Shown here piece by piece: positions 42,937 to 54,255 of a stretch of DNA of 64,000 nucleotides. Each line of letters starts with the position of its first letter. Position 1 is the stretch's first letter. The DNA lies in NCBI GenBank assembly GCA_019916065.1, contig CM034239.1, forward strand, positions 47,133,812 through 47,197,811, written 5' to 3'. This stretch comes from Vitellaria paradoxa (lineage: Eukaryota > Streptophyta > Magnoliopsida > Ericales > Sapotaceae). The position numbers and the translations under genes were made by a program. A model generated the notes under the pieces. The model made no database searches, had not been told where the DNA came from, and saw nothing but the letters and a program-made list of their open reading frames with translations.

Positions 42937-44010
42937 CTAACTTTTGGTATTTTAAGTATTTGATAAAATGCCAAAAGTTATCAATGATTTTTCATTGTTG
43001 CTAACACACCAACTTTTGCTAAGTTGGCAATGAATATAATGGTTGCTTCACTTCAACCCAACTCTAAAGTTATCAAAATTTTTACAAAACAGACAAAAAT
43101 TTGCGAAATGCTGGTGTAAGGTTTTATAATAGCAAATCCATACAAAATCTTAAATTAAATATGACAAGATTGGCATGTTTCCTAAATTGAAGAGAAGAGA
43201 AAATATGAATATTTCTTAAGTTGAATGGAACTCAAAACTTTTCAAAAGAATGAAGATACACTTGAGATAATAATGTTTAAATTAATAAGGAATCTTAAAG
43301 ATATTGAAAAGGACACAGAAGACTTAAAGCTGGAAAAAAAAAAAAAAAAAGGTAGTGCACCTTGCAGTTAGGGCACAAGGAATGTGATCCTTCAACCTTT
43401 TGGTAATATACCCCGGAGGCAAGGCGCAAGGAAGCCAATGGTTCGAGCGATGTATTATTTGGAAGATTTTGTTTCTGTTTAGGAAATCTGTTTATGTATT
43501 TGAATCATAGTTGGAATAAGAGCTTGTAAGTCTATATATATGCACCCAAGTTTAATGTACAATTTGGAACTGAAGGGGCGTATTATAGAGTCATGTGAAA
43601 GAAAGAATTTTTTTCTTTTGTGAGCATATAGATCTTTCTCTTATTTTTCTTTGTATTCTTTTTTTACTTTCTATGTGATGCAGAAAGCCCGCTTATAAGA
43701 TTAGTCGAGTGATTCGAGCAAGATTAGTGAAAGAATTTGTGCGAGTGATTCATAGAGAATTCAAATAGTGTCTTGTAACCCGTTAATAGTGAAATTTGAA
43801 ATATAGGTTTTCTTCCTGTGAGGGAATTTTCTCATTATTCTCTGGTGTTATTATTCTCGCATTGTGTATGATTGCTTGATTTGGAGAATTTTCAGCAAGT
43901 AAAAATTTCTATTTGTTTTATCAAACACTTAAAAGTTGTCAAAAAATTAATAAAAATTTTTATTTATTTTACCAAACACATTAAAAGTTTTACCTACTAA
44001 TTCTTGCCAA
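42937..44010. mobile_element. Candidate non-autonomous DNA transposon in psi4 exon 1
   Basis: ttttaagtatttgataaaa at 42950-42968 is repeated in inverted form at 43916-43934 (18 of 19 matching), and a further related end lies at 43963-43986. The sequence interrupts psi4 exon 1 (homology stops at 42935) and ends about 120 bp before the UGT-2 stop codon. No transposase is seen. The interior 43370-43890 is GC-richer, with no recognised product. Confidence 0.55.
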
Positions 44011-44127
44011 AAAAAAATTTCAAAAATTGACTGAAAATTGAACATGCAAACAAGCCCATATTTTATATTATCCCTTTATCACATTGAGTAGGTGAAACAA
44101 GATGAGACATTGTGGTAGCTACAAATT

Positions 44128-46271
44128 TTAGCCTTCAATTAAGTGCAATATTTTGTTCACCAACTTGTCCAAATTCAAAGAAGATGAGCCACTAGGACCG
44201 GCTGCTTCTTTTGCCAGTTTCTTAAGCTTCACAGCCTTTTCTTTCATTTTCTTCCCCTTTTCTCCCCTCATCAACTCTTTTACAAGTTTCTTTACTTCAT
44301 CTCTTTGCACATCATTATCAATCTCCATTCCAACCTCCCACTCGTTGCAAATATACCTACAGTTCATTTGCTGATCGCCAAAAAATGGCCAACAAATCAT
44401 AGGCACTCCTGAAGTCAAACTCTCTACGATTGAATTCCATCCGCCGTGCGTTAAGAACCCTCCAACTGATGGGTGGTTTAGGACTTCTTCTTGTGGACAC
44501 CAACCTGCTATCAAGCCTCTTTCTTTAGTTTCTTCCACAAATTTAGGAGGTAAAATTGCAGAATCACCCATCACCAGATCAGGCCTAACTATCCACAGGA
44601 AGTGATAGTTGCTATTAGCAAGTCCCCACGCAAACTCCATAAGTTGTTGCTTCGTCACCACTGTGACGCTACCAAAATTCACGTAGATCACAGAATGGGG
44701 TTTCTTGGATTCGAGCCATTCAAGACACTCTGATTCTTCTTTCCATAAATTGTATCCAATAGTCTTTGACAATATTTTATCTTCTGATATCTGATCCAGA
44801 AGTAATTGGAGAGGTCCAATAGCATAGATAAATGGTAGTCTAGATGAGAGAACATCCAATAGGTCCTGCTCTAAGGCATCAAATGTTTGAAGAATATTTG
44901 CTGAAGCTTTGGGAGCTCTGGAGGTTGCTTCCATGCAGAACTTGAAAATTATATCATCGGGGTCCGTAGTTCGAACAAAACTTGGCAGATCTTTTAGTCG
45001 GATTCTTTTCATTCCTGGAATCCAATCTATAATGGTGTCTAGGTACCCATTTGTTAAATAACTTTCATCTGCAATTGCGCAAATAATATCAGCTCAGAAC
45101 CAATTTCATGCAATTATTGGAATATGTCTAAATTTATACCCATTAAAATACCACTGCAAGAGTAATAAGATACTATCAGAATATTTGTGCTTTGTTTATG
45201 GGGAAAAAAATCAACCAATTTACTCATGAAGCTATACATTTTAAAACTTCATATCATGAAACTACATTTTAATTTCAAGAATATTATTGCATAAATAATT
45301 TATCAAAAAATTATAAGAATAATATGAAAACTTATAAACCTATCATTTTAAATAAGAACACTCACTAATATAAACTCTAATTGTAAAACTACCTAGTCAC
45401 ACGCATTTTTATAAATTCTTATAACAAAATAGCATTGCCCTTTCCTTTATACTCCTAATTTGTTTAAGAGTGTTAGATTAATGGTATAATGATGCTATTG
45501 AAACTTAAGAGAAAAGTGTATTTGGACGAAACTAGTATCAAAATGGTGATTTCTTGAAAATTCTCACATGATACCTAACCTAACCTAATCCAAAGTGAGC
45601 AAAAGTGTGATCCATTTTATTAAAATTAAAATCCATCAACTTCCCTTTTATTTGCAAAATTGTTACCGTACACTATTTTGATTACATTTTCAAGTAAAAT
45701 TTGTATGGTAGGATATCATTTTACTTTATATTTGTGTGTGTGTGTGTGTACCTTTTAGAGGTGTAAGTCCTTTTTCCCGTAGAGTGCGGAATTGATAGAC
45801 GCCCATGAAACCGCAAGCAGCGATACTCCAGAAGAGTACGACAGGGATTCCAAGTTGTTCACCAGCTGTGACGGTGAATGGCATGAACCCATCAGAGACA
45901 ATACAAGTAACAGGCGGATCATCAGAAGCAACAGTGCTGCTGCTGTCACTGAGATGGGTAAGGAGGTTGAGAAACGGGGCTAAGAAGTTGGTTAAAATAG
46001 ATTGAAAAAGAGCGATTACGTCTTGGGTTGCGTTTGCATCATCCGACGAGGGCAAACCATCTGGGATTGTTTTGAACTGGAAATCAGGCAACCCATCGAG
46101 AGAATTAGGTCCTCTGGCTTTGATGAAGCGCTTGTGGTTGTACTCTGTGTTCACAAAAGTTATGCGAAATCCCCTGTGGTGGAGGAGCTTTGCTAGTTTC
46201 AGCATCGCTTTGATGTGGCTTTGAGCTGGGCATGGTATGCAAACGAGGTGGGGCTTGCGACTCACTTCCAT
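44128..46271 (-). CDS. UGT-2: UGT85A-like UDP-glucosyltransferase, intact (type A)
   Basis: The only intact UGT here, 486 residues. Exon 1 45752-46271 (ATG 46271, MEVSRKPHLV), intron 45069-45751 (683 bp, gtacac..ttgcag, phase 1, the conserved UGT85A intron place after TPLK), exon 2 44128-45068. Catalytic His19 in PAQSHIKAM, Asp127 in VSDGFM. The C-terminal donor domain holds the 44-residue PSPG box: WCPQEEVLNHPSVGGFLTH, HGGWNS, ESLTSGVPM, then GDQQMNC. Most UGT85A proteins have EQQTNC there, as UGT-1 does. Expected role: cytosolic transfer of glucose from UDP-glucose to a small alcohol or aglycone; relatives are often labelled 7-deoxyloganetin glucosyltransferase-like, but the acceptor cannot be inferred. 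No signal peptide or membrane segment. Confidence 0.95.
45732..45750. repeat. (GT)n microsatellite at the UGT-2 splice donor
   Basis: tgtgtgtgtgtgtgtgtgt: on the gene strand the donor reads AAAAG|GTACACACAC, so the repeat begins inside the donor consensus. Confidence 0.9.
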
Positions 46272-47570
46272 GGTACCTCTTGTTGATCGAGTGGCTACAA
46301 TATGCAACCTTACCCTATTGGACTGCAATGGCAAAGGTTTAAGTAAGAACAATGCAAACTGCGAAAATTTATAGGAAGACATTTGTTATAAAAATGACGT
46401 GGACATTTTTGAACGTGTCCGTTTCGGGTTCGAGAGATTACAGTAGAAAAATGTGTCACACGGGATGAAGTATAGGGATGAAATTAATTTAATTTACTTA
46501 AAATTAATTTTAAAATAAAAATAAAAATTAAAAGAAAACTGATTGGAATACTATTAATGCAAAATATAAAAAGTTATAACTATTTCATTAAAATACAATC
46601 AAATCATGACCTTCCATACTGCTCTTATCTGACCGTTTCAAGAAAATAAAATTATACAAATCTACTTTAATTACAATTTTATTATTGTTGGATCATTTTT
46701 GTTTCACCTTTCTTGCTAATGTTTTAGTCTACTAGTATTTTTCTCTAAAAATCGCATGAAAATTCTTTTCACCCAAAAGTTTTTAAAAAAATTTTGTTAG
46801 AAATTTCTAAAAATATATATTGTGAATTTTTTTTCATTTAAAACAAATGTAGAATAAAAATGAATCGAGTTTAGTATGGTTCATCAAGTTAGACCAAAAG
46901 GCGGCTAACTAGAAATTTTTGAATTCAACAAAGACAAGCAGACAATTCTAAAAATAATTAATGATTGTTTTCAATAAAAAGATGAACTGAAACTCATCAA
47001 AGGCAAATAGATAATTCTAAAAGTAATTAATAATTGTATTCAATAAAAAGGATGAATCTACCCTCACAGCTACAATGTATATACGAAAAATTGACTTAAT
47101 CCTATGAAACGACAATATATTCAAACTTTATCATAATTTACATATATGGGATAATTGCAAAATCATAAAGAAAGAGAAAAATAAATCAGTATAAAATTGA
47201 CAATCAATTCAGACTTTTATTTTAACGGCACTTGTTAATTTAAAATTTTATAGAGAAAATAATAAAAGTATCAATCTAAGTCTCTAAATGATAGTGTTGG
47301 ATCACTACAAATTTATATTGTACTCATAAGTTGTAAAAATTATTTTTCTTTGAAAACGTATCAAAAATTCACATATTTTGGATACATATGTACAAATTAT
47401 CAAAAACACCCTTGAATATCAATATTAAATTCCTCTAGCATAATTTTTTCGAAAATACTTTTTTATGAATTAGTATGTTTTCATTTTTTTATTGAATATT
47501 ATTTTTTTTTCCTTCCCTGCGTACTGAATGCCAAAAGAGTGACGTGATCCAAGCGAAACCAAACACTCAC
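46272..47570 (-). promoter_or_regulatory. UGT-2 upstream region (A-unit upstream, uninterrupted copy)
   Basis: The first 120 bp are conserved with UGT-1 upstream. Further out it matches 14850-15184, then 27293-27650, then 28905-29030, without the Gypsy-1 element. 47079-47083 is the unoccupied Gypsy-1 target (ctacaatgtatatacg). No separate gene seen. Confidence 0.8.
46367..46373 (-). promoter_or_regulatory. TATA box of UGT-2
   Basis: TATAAAT on the gene strand, about 96 bp upstream of the ATG, conserved with 14792-14798. Confidence 0.65.
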
Positions 47571-47575
47571 CATTC

Positions 47576-48339
47576 GTAATTAAAACCATCGTCGTTGGAC
47601 TCCCAGATGGATGAATATTGAGCCCTTAAATATAAAAATATTTTTATTGAAAATTATAGTACGATGACCAGAAAATTCAGCACAAAGGTGGTTGACCCGT
47701 TTAAAATTCAGCAAAGTTGCTTTCTTGATTGACAGGCGCCGCGCACGTGTTTTGGTGTTATTCAGGGTTAACGGTAGTATTCAATGTAACAAAGGAAAAC
47801 GATCACAATCCACCAGCCCACCATTCATGCTATGATTGGCTTGGGAGTAGAAAAATCATCATCAGCTTCTTCTCTATCCTAACCAAACAGAGGATGAAAA
47901 ACTAATGACTTAAAATAATTGGTTTAGAGATGCATCTGTCGCTGTGAGAAAGCTAGATGATAGGTTTCATGTTAAAACTACAGAAAAATTAATATACTAA
48001 TTTTATATTAGAAACATTGTCTTTGTTGGACTTTTGAGGCTTGAGTGCTCTTATCACAGTATGTCACCGAATTTTTTTACCATATTTACAATCGATTGTG
48101 AAAATTAAATTATTAATTGATTTAATAATTTTAACTACTAAATGTGATTAAATTTATATTTATTCTAATTTTATTTCATTCTTAATAGGATATGGGGAAG
48201 TATCATTTTATTTTATTATCATAGAATTTTTCTTTATATCTATCAAGCTTTCCTTTCTTTTTTTTTTTCAAATATTTAATCATTTTAAAAATTTTGTTAA
48301 TTTTTAATGTGAATAATATGCCTAAACAATATTAAACAC

Positions 48340-48340
<1 letters not shown>
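47576..48340. repeat. UGT-unit module M, copy 4
   Basis: gtcgttggactcccagatgg..gagccc..gtaacggtagtattcaatgtaac..ctttatatctatcaagctt. It holds the unoccupied Copia target tccca at 47601-47605. A deletion removes the poly-A/T stretch present in the other copies. Confidence 0.85.

Positions 48341-48379
<39 letters not shown>
48341..48379. repeat. (AAT)n microsatellite
   Basis: About 13 units at the same place in the unit as 6840-6884. Confidence 0.95.
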
Positions 48380-48381
<2 letters not shown>

Positions 48382-48589
48382 GACATTTATGAACAAAAAA
48401 AAATTATCAAAAAGATTGGCTAAATAACCAATTTTAAAAGCACATTCCAACTTTTTGGCATATACATTGGGATAAATTGTTTTTAAATTGTTTCTCTTTT
48501 ACTTTTTGGCATATATATCAGGATAAATTTCCTTCCTTCGCATGTGCTCAGCAAGCCATCAATCAAAAACACATTCCAACTAAGAAAAA

Positions 48590-48991
48590 AAAAAGGCAGA
48601 AATATTAATTAACTTGGAATATGTTTTCAAGAGATTAATAACAAATAATTAGGTATGTTTGAACCATTAAAAAAAATAATTAAGTATATTTAGAATTGTA
48701 AAAATTAGTATAAATTTATAAAAGTTGTAATCTTATAATTCTTAATATAAGTAGAAAATATAAATTTTGTAAAAATTTGTAAAAGTTTGTATACGTATAT
48801 TTGTTAAGCTCTAAATATACCAAAAAAAAAAAAAAGACAGAAAGGAAAATTTTCATTTCAAAAATTGAAGTGAAAATTTTAGTTTTGTCAAGTGACATTC
48901 ATTTCCATGTAATTATCACACGTACATGGGGAATTGTTATACATGCTGGAAATTGATCTGCCTATTTTAAGTAATGTCATGGTTGCGTATA
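48590..48991. repeat. B-type UGT 3' flank, copy 3
   Basis: Matches 9740-10250 and 38500-38718, interrupted by a small MITE at 48652-48821. Confidence 0.8.
48652..48821. mobile_element. Small MITE
   Basis: 170 bp, ends ggtatgtttgaa and ctaaatatacc. Absent from the paralogous flanks at about 9781 and 38541 (acaaataataaaa). Confidence 0.7.
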
Positions 48992-49157
48992 CTAGCTTCC
49001 TACCTTGGGCAACATCTTGTCAACTAAGTTGTTCAAATTCAAAGTGGATGAGAACTGGATGCCTTGACTGCCAATTTTTTCCAGTTCATAGCCTTGTTCT
49101 TTATGCCTCCCTTTCTCCCCTCCCATTAACTCTCTTATAAGTTCCTCAATTCCATCC

Positions 49158-49235
49158 CTCTTTACATCATTATCAATCTCCATTCCAACCTCCCACCTCT
49201 TTACATCATTATCAATCTCCATTCCAACCTCCCAC
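49158..49235 (-). repeat. 39 bp tandem duplication inside psi5
   Basis: Two identical 39 bp copies (49158-49196 and 49197-49235), thirteen codons each, encoding MEIDNDVKRWEVG then MEIDNDVKRD. Confidence 0.97.
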
Positions 49236-49989
49236 TCATTTCAAACGTATTTATAGTTTGTTGATTGATTGTTTGTTGATCACTTGCCAAAGGCCAACAG
49301 ATCATGGACACGCCCACAGAAAAGTTTTCAAGAGTCAAATTCCATCCACAGTACGTCAAGAAGCCTCCCACTAATGGGTGGTTTAAGACCGCTTCTCGTG
49401 GGCACTGATTTGTTATTAAACCTCTTTCTTTAGTTTCTATTACAAATTCATTTGGAAGAATTGTAGAGTCACCCATCGCTAGAAGATATAGTTGTCCACT
49501 AGAAACAATAGTACTATTAGTTAGTCCACAAGCAAACTCTAGCAGTTGTTGCTTTGTCATGATCACAATACTCCCAAAATTCACATAAACCACAGACTCG
49601 AGCTATTTCATGTCTAATCATTGGAGACACGACGATTCTTCTTTTCATAAGTTGTATCCAATAATTTCTATTCTGTCTCCTTTTATTATCTGATTTAGAA
49701 ATAATTGTAGAGGTCCAATAGTATAGACAGATGGTAACATAGATGAGAGAATATGTAGTAGATCTTGCTCCAAAGCATCAAACATTTAAATAATATTTGC
49801 TAAAGCTTTGGAGGCTCTTTGTGTTGCTTCCATGCAAAAGTTAAATGCTATGTCATTGGGTCTATAGTTTGGGCATAAATTAAGATATCTTTCAAACGAA
49901 TATTTTTTATACCTAAAATCCAGTCTATAATGGTATTTAAGTACTCATTTATTAGATAGCTTGCATCTATTAAGTATTTATCTATTTAA

Positions 49990-50127
49990 GGGTGTGTTTG
50001 GAATAATAAAAAGTGAGATAAGTTGTAGGTTCATAATTCGTACATGGAGATAAAAAGTGAATAACTTTTAGAAATTTTTAATATTTTTCACCATTTTTCA
50101 GAATTTTTTGTTACTCTAAATGGAGCC
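49990..50127. mobile_element. Tourist-like MITE, family A, short derivative in psi5 intron
   Basis: gggtgtgtttggaataataaaaagtgagata.. to aaatggagcc, 138 bp, flanked by TAA (49987-49989, 50128-50130). Internally deleted relative to 29703-30275. The psi4 intron lacks it. Confidence 0.85.
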
Positions 50128-50471
50128 TAAATAGTTTGCATATGCACGCATAAAATATCAAGTTATAGATATGCAAATTTCACATCACACTCTAGTAAAT
50201 CACGATCTCATTAATTCTTAACTAATTAGAACCTAGTGATCATTTTCAAAATTCCTAAGCATTCTGTGTTTTTTTTATGCCTTTAATGTTAAATCCTCTC
50301 TGCCCAATCCACCATTGATGGATGGAGACGAGCTTTCTAATTACCACTGGATTCTGGATTAGTGGACGCCAAACAGGTGTTTGATATATGGTCCAACCTC
50401 GCTGTGTTAAAGATAAATGTATATATGCGTACCTTTTAGTAGTGTAAAGCTTTTTCCCAGTAGAGCATGCA

Positions 50472-50967
50472 TGAAACGAGCCCTACATTAATCTAATAAT
50501 TAAATCTTTGGAATGATAGAAAAACATCATTCAAAGAGAGTAGTTAATAAAATTCACTAATTATTAACGCTGTGTTTGTTTTAGAATTTATTTGTTGCAA
50601 TTTATAATTTTTTGAAATCTATTTATTTATATTCTTTTTTGAAAAATATTTTTTATAATATGAATAAATGTGTATTTTGAAAAAAATTATATTGAAATTT
50701 CTGTTTGTTTTAATGTAAAATATTTTTTTTAAACATAAGCAAAAAGTATTTTACAAAAAAATATTTCATGTTGACAAAGACGAAACTAAATATAATTCTA
50801 GAGGAATAAGGATGGCAACTGGATAAATTTAGAGTGAGAGGCAAAATGCACTGAAATCCAACAACGATAAGAGTGGGTAAAGCAATGATCCCCATTGCTT
50901 TGCCAAAAATGGAGCTTTTGACACATTGTCATGTCATAGCAAAAAGACAAATGAGATGTCTGTCTGT
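50472..50967. repeat. Linker between B and A UGT genes, copy 2
   Basis: Matches 11665-12350 and stops at the Gypsy-2 insertion. Target duplication candidate tctgt at 50963-50967. By analogy another A gene may lie beyond Gypsy-2, outside the window. Confidence 0.83.
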
Positions 50968-50982
50968 TGTTGGTACAATACC

Positions 50983-51178
50983 GATCCACGACATGTGGCA
51001 TTTCTCCCGAGCATTTTTAGACGAATGCCGTGACACGTGGAGCTTTTTCGAGCGAGTAAGAGAGTTGACGCATGACACACGATCCACGATATGTGGCATT
51101 TGCCCGAGCATTTCGAGATAAATGCCATGACGCGTGGAGCTTTCCCGAGCGAATTGGAAGAGTTGACACGCGGCACTC
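50983..51178 (+). repeat. 98 bp tandem duplication in Gypsy-2 LTR
   Basis: gatccacga at 50983 and 51081, each followed by tatgtggcattt or catgtggcattt and cgagcattt. The same period appears in the 3' LTR (63686, 63784), so it predates the insertion. Confidence 0.9.
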
Positions 51179-51607
51179 TCCCGAGCGATTTGATACGAAT
51201 GTTGAGGGAAATAAGAGTAGTTAGAAAATGGTTAAGAGAAGGACCCACGTGGAACGAGGGCCCAGGAATTAAGACTTAACTATAAATGCAAAACAGTCAT
51301 AAATGAACTAAATTAATTACTCAGAAACTGATTTGGTTAGTTCTCCCTCTCCGGGTGATGACAAATGGCAGGCAGAAGTAACAGTTGGACAACTGTGGGC
51401 CCAAGATCAGTCAATTCAGGCGCCATTAAACCCACGCGCATTAAATAAGGGATGAGGGTATTAAATGGAAAGAGAAAAGCATTAAATGCAATAGAGGAGG
51501 AGGCAACGCATGAAGGTATACGAAAGTGGGATACATAATAATTTCCATCACATCATTAATTCATTTTCTTAGTAATTTATTTATCAATTTAGAATGAATC
51601 GTCTAAG

Positions 51608-51615
51608 TATAAATA
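51608..51615 (+). promoter_or_regulatory. Gypsy-2 LTR TATA box
   Basis: tataaata within aagtataaataggac. Confidence 0.65.
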
Positions 51616-51854
51616 GGACATTTGGCTAAAAGACCCAGGTACGCACTCTATTGCCAACTTCATTACACTATTCTTCCTTACTCCCCAAATTTCAATCCAT
51701 AGACCTCTACTGACTTGACCGTTGGAGGGTTTTTCGGTCGAGGAACCCATCTCTGGCCATAACTCTTTGTTTTCCTGTGCTCGGTAAGCTCGTTTTTGGA
51801 TATCCAGTTGGCAAAGAGGGCAAATTCAGACAGAGTCAAATTTCTTCCCGTACA

Positions 51855-51874
51855 TTTTGGCACCCACTGCGGGG
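51855..51874 (+). other. Gypsy-2 primer binding site
   Basis: ttttggcacccactgcgggg follows the LTR, like the Gypsy-1 site with a few changes. The tRNA is not assigned. Confidence 0.68.
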
Positions 51875-51945
51875 CTCTTCATTGGGTTCCCCACGGATAA
51901 TCAACTGACTACTTCGCTCAATTTTTCAAAAAAGAGAAAGTGGCA

Positions 51946-53200
51946 ATGGCTTCTAGCGGGAATTTAACACTGCCACAATCACCACAAGGTAGGGTGGATC
52001 CACTGGGATCCAGCTAGAAAGGAAATGAACTAACGATCACGACACCTAGTCATGCGGCAAAGAAACAATGGAGGTTGATGGATTCGAAGGCAACAAAGAG
52101 GAAGCAGGAGCTGCGGGATTTGGAAGAAGTAAAGCAAGTGGAATTGGAGAAAATATTGCAAGAACTAAGAAAGAAGAAAGAAAAATGACTCAGTGGAAGC
52201 TTTTCTGATGAGGAGGGCCCTGATTCTAGTGCAGATGATGAGTATGACGAGTGATATGAAGACCAACTTGGGATGCATTCCAGAAATAGAACAGAGAGCC
52301 ACGTGAAGAAAATTCCAAGTTCCAAACGAGAACTCGCGGTCGCGCATATGACCACTCCCAGGGTTGACTTGTTGGGTATGCATTTGACCTATGTTCAACA
52401 CCAAGAATCTATGCAGTTACAATGAGTGAGGGTCATGAACCTTCAGACGAAAAATGATGTTCTTTTGAGGAAGAACCCTGTCCCAGGGTCGCAGCATGCA
52501 GGAGAAGGAGGTTCCTCAGGGGATAAGGCAGCGCAAGTGAAGACGAAGGCACCAGGCAGGTCCAAAAGAGAAGAGAAAGTTCCAGTGGAGGAATGGCAAA
52601 CTTCGAAGCAATCTACCCGAATGATGGCTATGAAGGCGTTGGGCAGGATTTCTACTTCCCTTTTTACTAGTGATATAACGGAAGTGGAGCCACCTAAGAA
52701 GTTTGTTGCTCCTCGTTTCATTACGTACGACGGGAAATCAAATCCCCTGGCACATTATAGGCATTATATGTAGGCCATGACACTTTGGAGTTGGAATGAT
52801 GAGCTCATGTACCGCGTGTTCCCCTCGAGTCTGGGAGATATGGCACTTCAGTGGTTTCATAAACTACCACCAGGGAGCATCACTGGTTGGAGACAGTTGG
52901 TAGAGGAGTTTGTCGCTAGGTTTTTGGCTAATATGAAGCAGCGCTGACGTGCTCCTGACGATGAAGAGGAGAAACAGTAAGAGCCTAAGAGATTATTCCC
53001 GGAGGTATGTGGAGCTGTATAATGAAGTGAAGGAATGTTCTGAACAACTAGTAGTTACCTCATTCAAGTTGGGCTTACAGAAAGGCGAGACTGTGGCTTT
53101 CCCTCACAAAGAAGCCATCACAGAACATGTCAGATTTGATGTGCCACTTTGAGAAATATGTGAAAGCGGAGGATGAAACAAAAATCATCGATCAGAGAGA
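51946..53200 (+). pseudogene. Gypsy-2 gag, disrupted
   Basis: Starts ATG 51946 (MASSGNLTLPQS). The core matches Gypsy-1 gag: QSTRMMAMKALGRIS, NPLAHYRHYM, RVFPSSLGDMALQWFHKL, RQLVEEFVARFLANMK, RRYVELYNEVKECSEQL. In-frame stops at about 52015, 52186, 52251, 52423 and 52771, and a frameshift near 52945, destroy it. Confidence 0.88.
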
Positions 53201-53239
53201 AACTAGAACCTCTAGGTCGAAAGGAGGAAGATGACGGGA

Positions 53240-53600
53240 CGAGGCGAGAGAGCCAATCGAAAGTAGAAAGTTAGTCTTCGAAGCAGTCAATACGATGTTT
53301 AAGGAGCCAATTTTCAAAATTCTCTCCCTCATTAAAGACAAACCATATTTCAGGTGGCCAAAAAAGTCACCTGATTACTCAGATAAGGAGGATCATAAGG
53401 ATTATTGTTCTTATCATTAGGATAAGGGGCATCGAACTGGGGCATGCCGTTCCTTACGGTATCTCTTTGAGGACCTAGTAAATGAAGGCCACCTAAAGGA
53501 GTATATTGATGAGGCAAGAATGTGGGAAGGAAATCAGCAACCTCGAGCTCCAAGAGAAGATAAAAGAGAAGAACGAAGGGAAAAACACGTGGGGGAATAG
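53240..53600 (+). pseudogene. Gypsy-2 gag C-terminus with zinc knuckle
   Basis: FEAVNTMFKEPIFKIL..KPYFRWP, then YCSYH-stop-DKGHRTGAC: the TAG at about 53417 sits where Gypsy-1 has Gln. LKEYIDEAR follows. Confidence 0.8.
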
Positions 53601-53799
53601 GGAGCGGAGCTGGAGGACGACTAGCGACCCCCGTGGGTAAGGCCCAGGAGAGAAGTTAATCGCCCGGCAGTAATCCACGTTATCCACATGGAAAGTCACC
53701 CACTGGGCATTGTTGCCTGCCCAAGGGGTGAAGACCAGCACATAGGCAAATTTGGATAAGTGTTGAAGGTTGGTGCAACGCTGACCAAATGACTTCAAA

Positions 53800-54255
53800 G
53801 GGATATCGCTCGGGGTATCTCATTTTTCAAAGATGAATGTGATAAGGTACAATGGCCCCATAATGACGCCTTGGTGATAACTCTGAAGATATATGAGACT
53901 GACGTGAAAAAAATTTTGGTTGATTCCAGGAGTTTTACCGAGGTGATGTTCTTGAGCTTGTTCAAAAAATTGGGCCTGACAGAAGAAGATCTAGAAACCG
54001 GTTGGATCGCCACTCTTTGGGTTCAATTCTGCCCCAGTTTGGCCCCTCGAGAGAGTAATTGTACCGATCAGTGCGGGAGCAGTGAAGTATGAAGTGGAAT
54101 TCATAGTTGTCAATGCACCATCCTCTTATAATGCTATAGTAGGAAGATCGTGGATTCATATGCTGAAAGCTGTTCCATTAACTTATAATCAAGTGCTTAA
54201 GTTTCCATATGGTGATAAGGTAATCGAGATCAGAGGGGATCAAGACACGTCATGA
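53800..54255 (+). pseudogene. Gypsy-2 aspartic protease
   Basis: NDALVITLKIYETDVKKILVDSRS: the active-site Gly is Arg (DSR), so the protease is dead. PSSYNAIVGRSWIH is intact. TGA at 54253-54255 lies at the same place as the Gypsy-1 TAA 18349-18351. Confidence 0.82.

Larger units (their letters stand above)
48992..50471 (-). pseudogene. psi5: UGT85A-like pseudogene (type B)
   Basis: Exon 2 is 48992-49966, starting ASYLINEYLNTIIDWI after a retained acceptor (aatag), with YVNFGSIVIMTKQQLLEF, NQCPREAVLNHPLVGGF and YCGWNL in place of HCGWNS. The frame is broken by several stops and shifts, a QQTIN repeat near 49262-49280 and a 39 bp in-frame tandem duplication (49158-49235). The intron carries a MITE (49990-50127). 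Only the last 39 bp of exon 1 remain (50433-50471, with donor ag|gtacgc), joined to the linker. PSPG substitutions and truncation exclude enzyme function. Confidence 0.9.
50968..51854 (+). repeat. Gypsy-2 5' LTR
   Basis: 887 bp, tgttggtac..gtaca. It contains a 98 bp tandem duplication at its start, ACGTG cores (51035, 51247) and cattaaat repeats before a TATA box. Confidence 0.94.

Noticed and set aside
43381..43900. Possible solo LTR (tctatatatatgcaccc, gaaagaaagaattttt)
   Set aside because: It looks somewhat LTR-like, but no TG..CA ends, target duplication or second copy was found; treated as interior of the 42937-44010 element.
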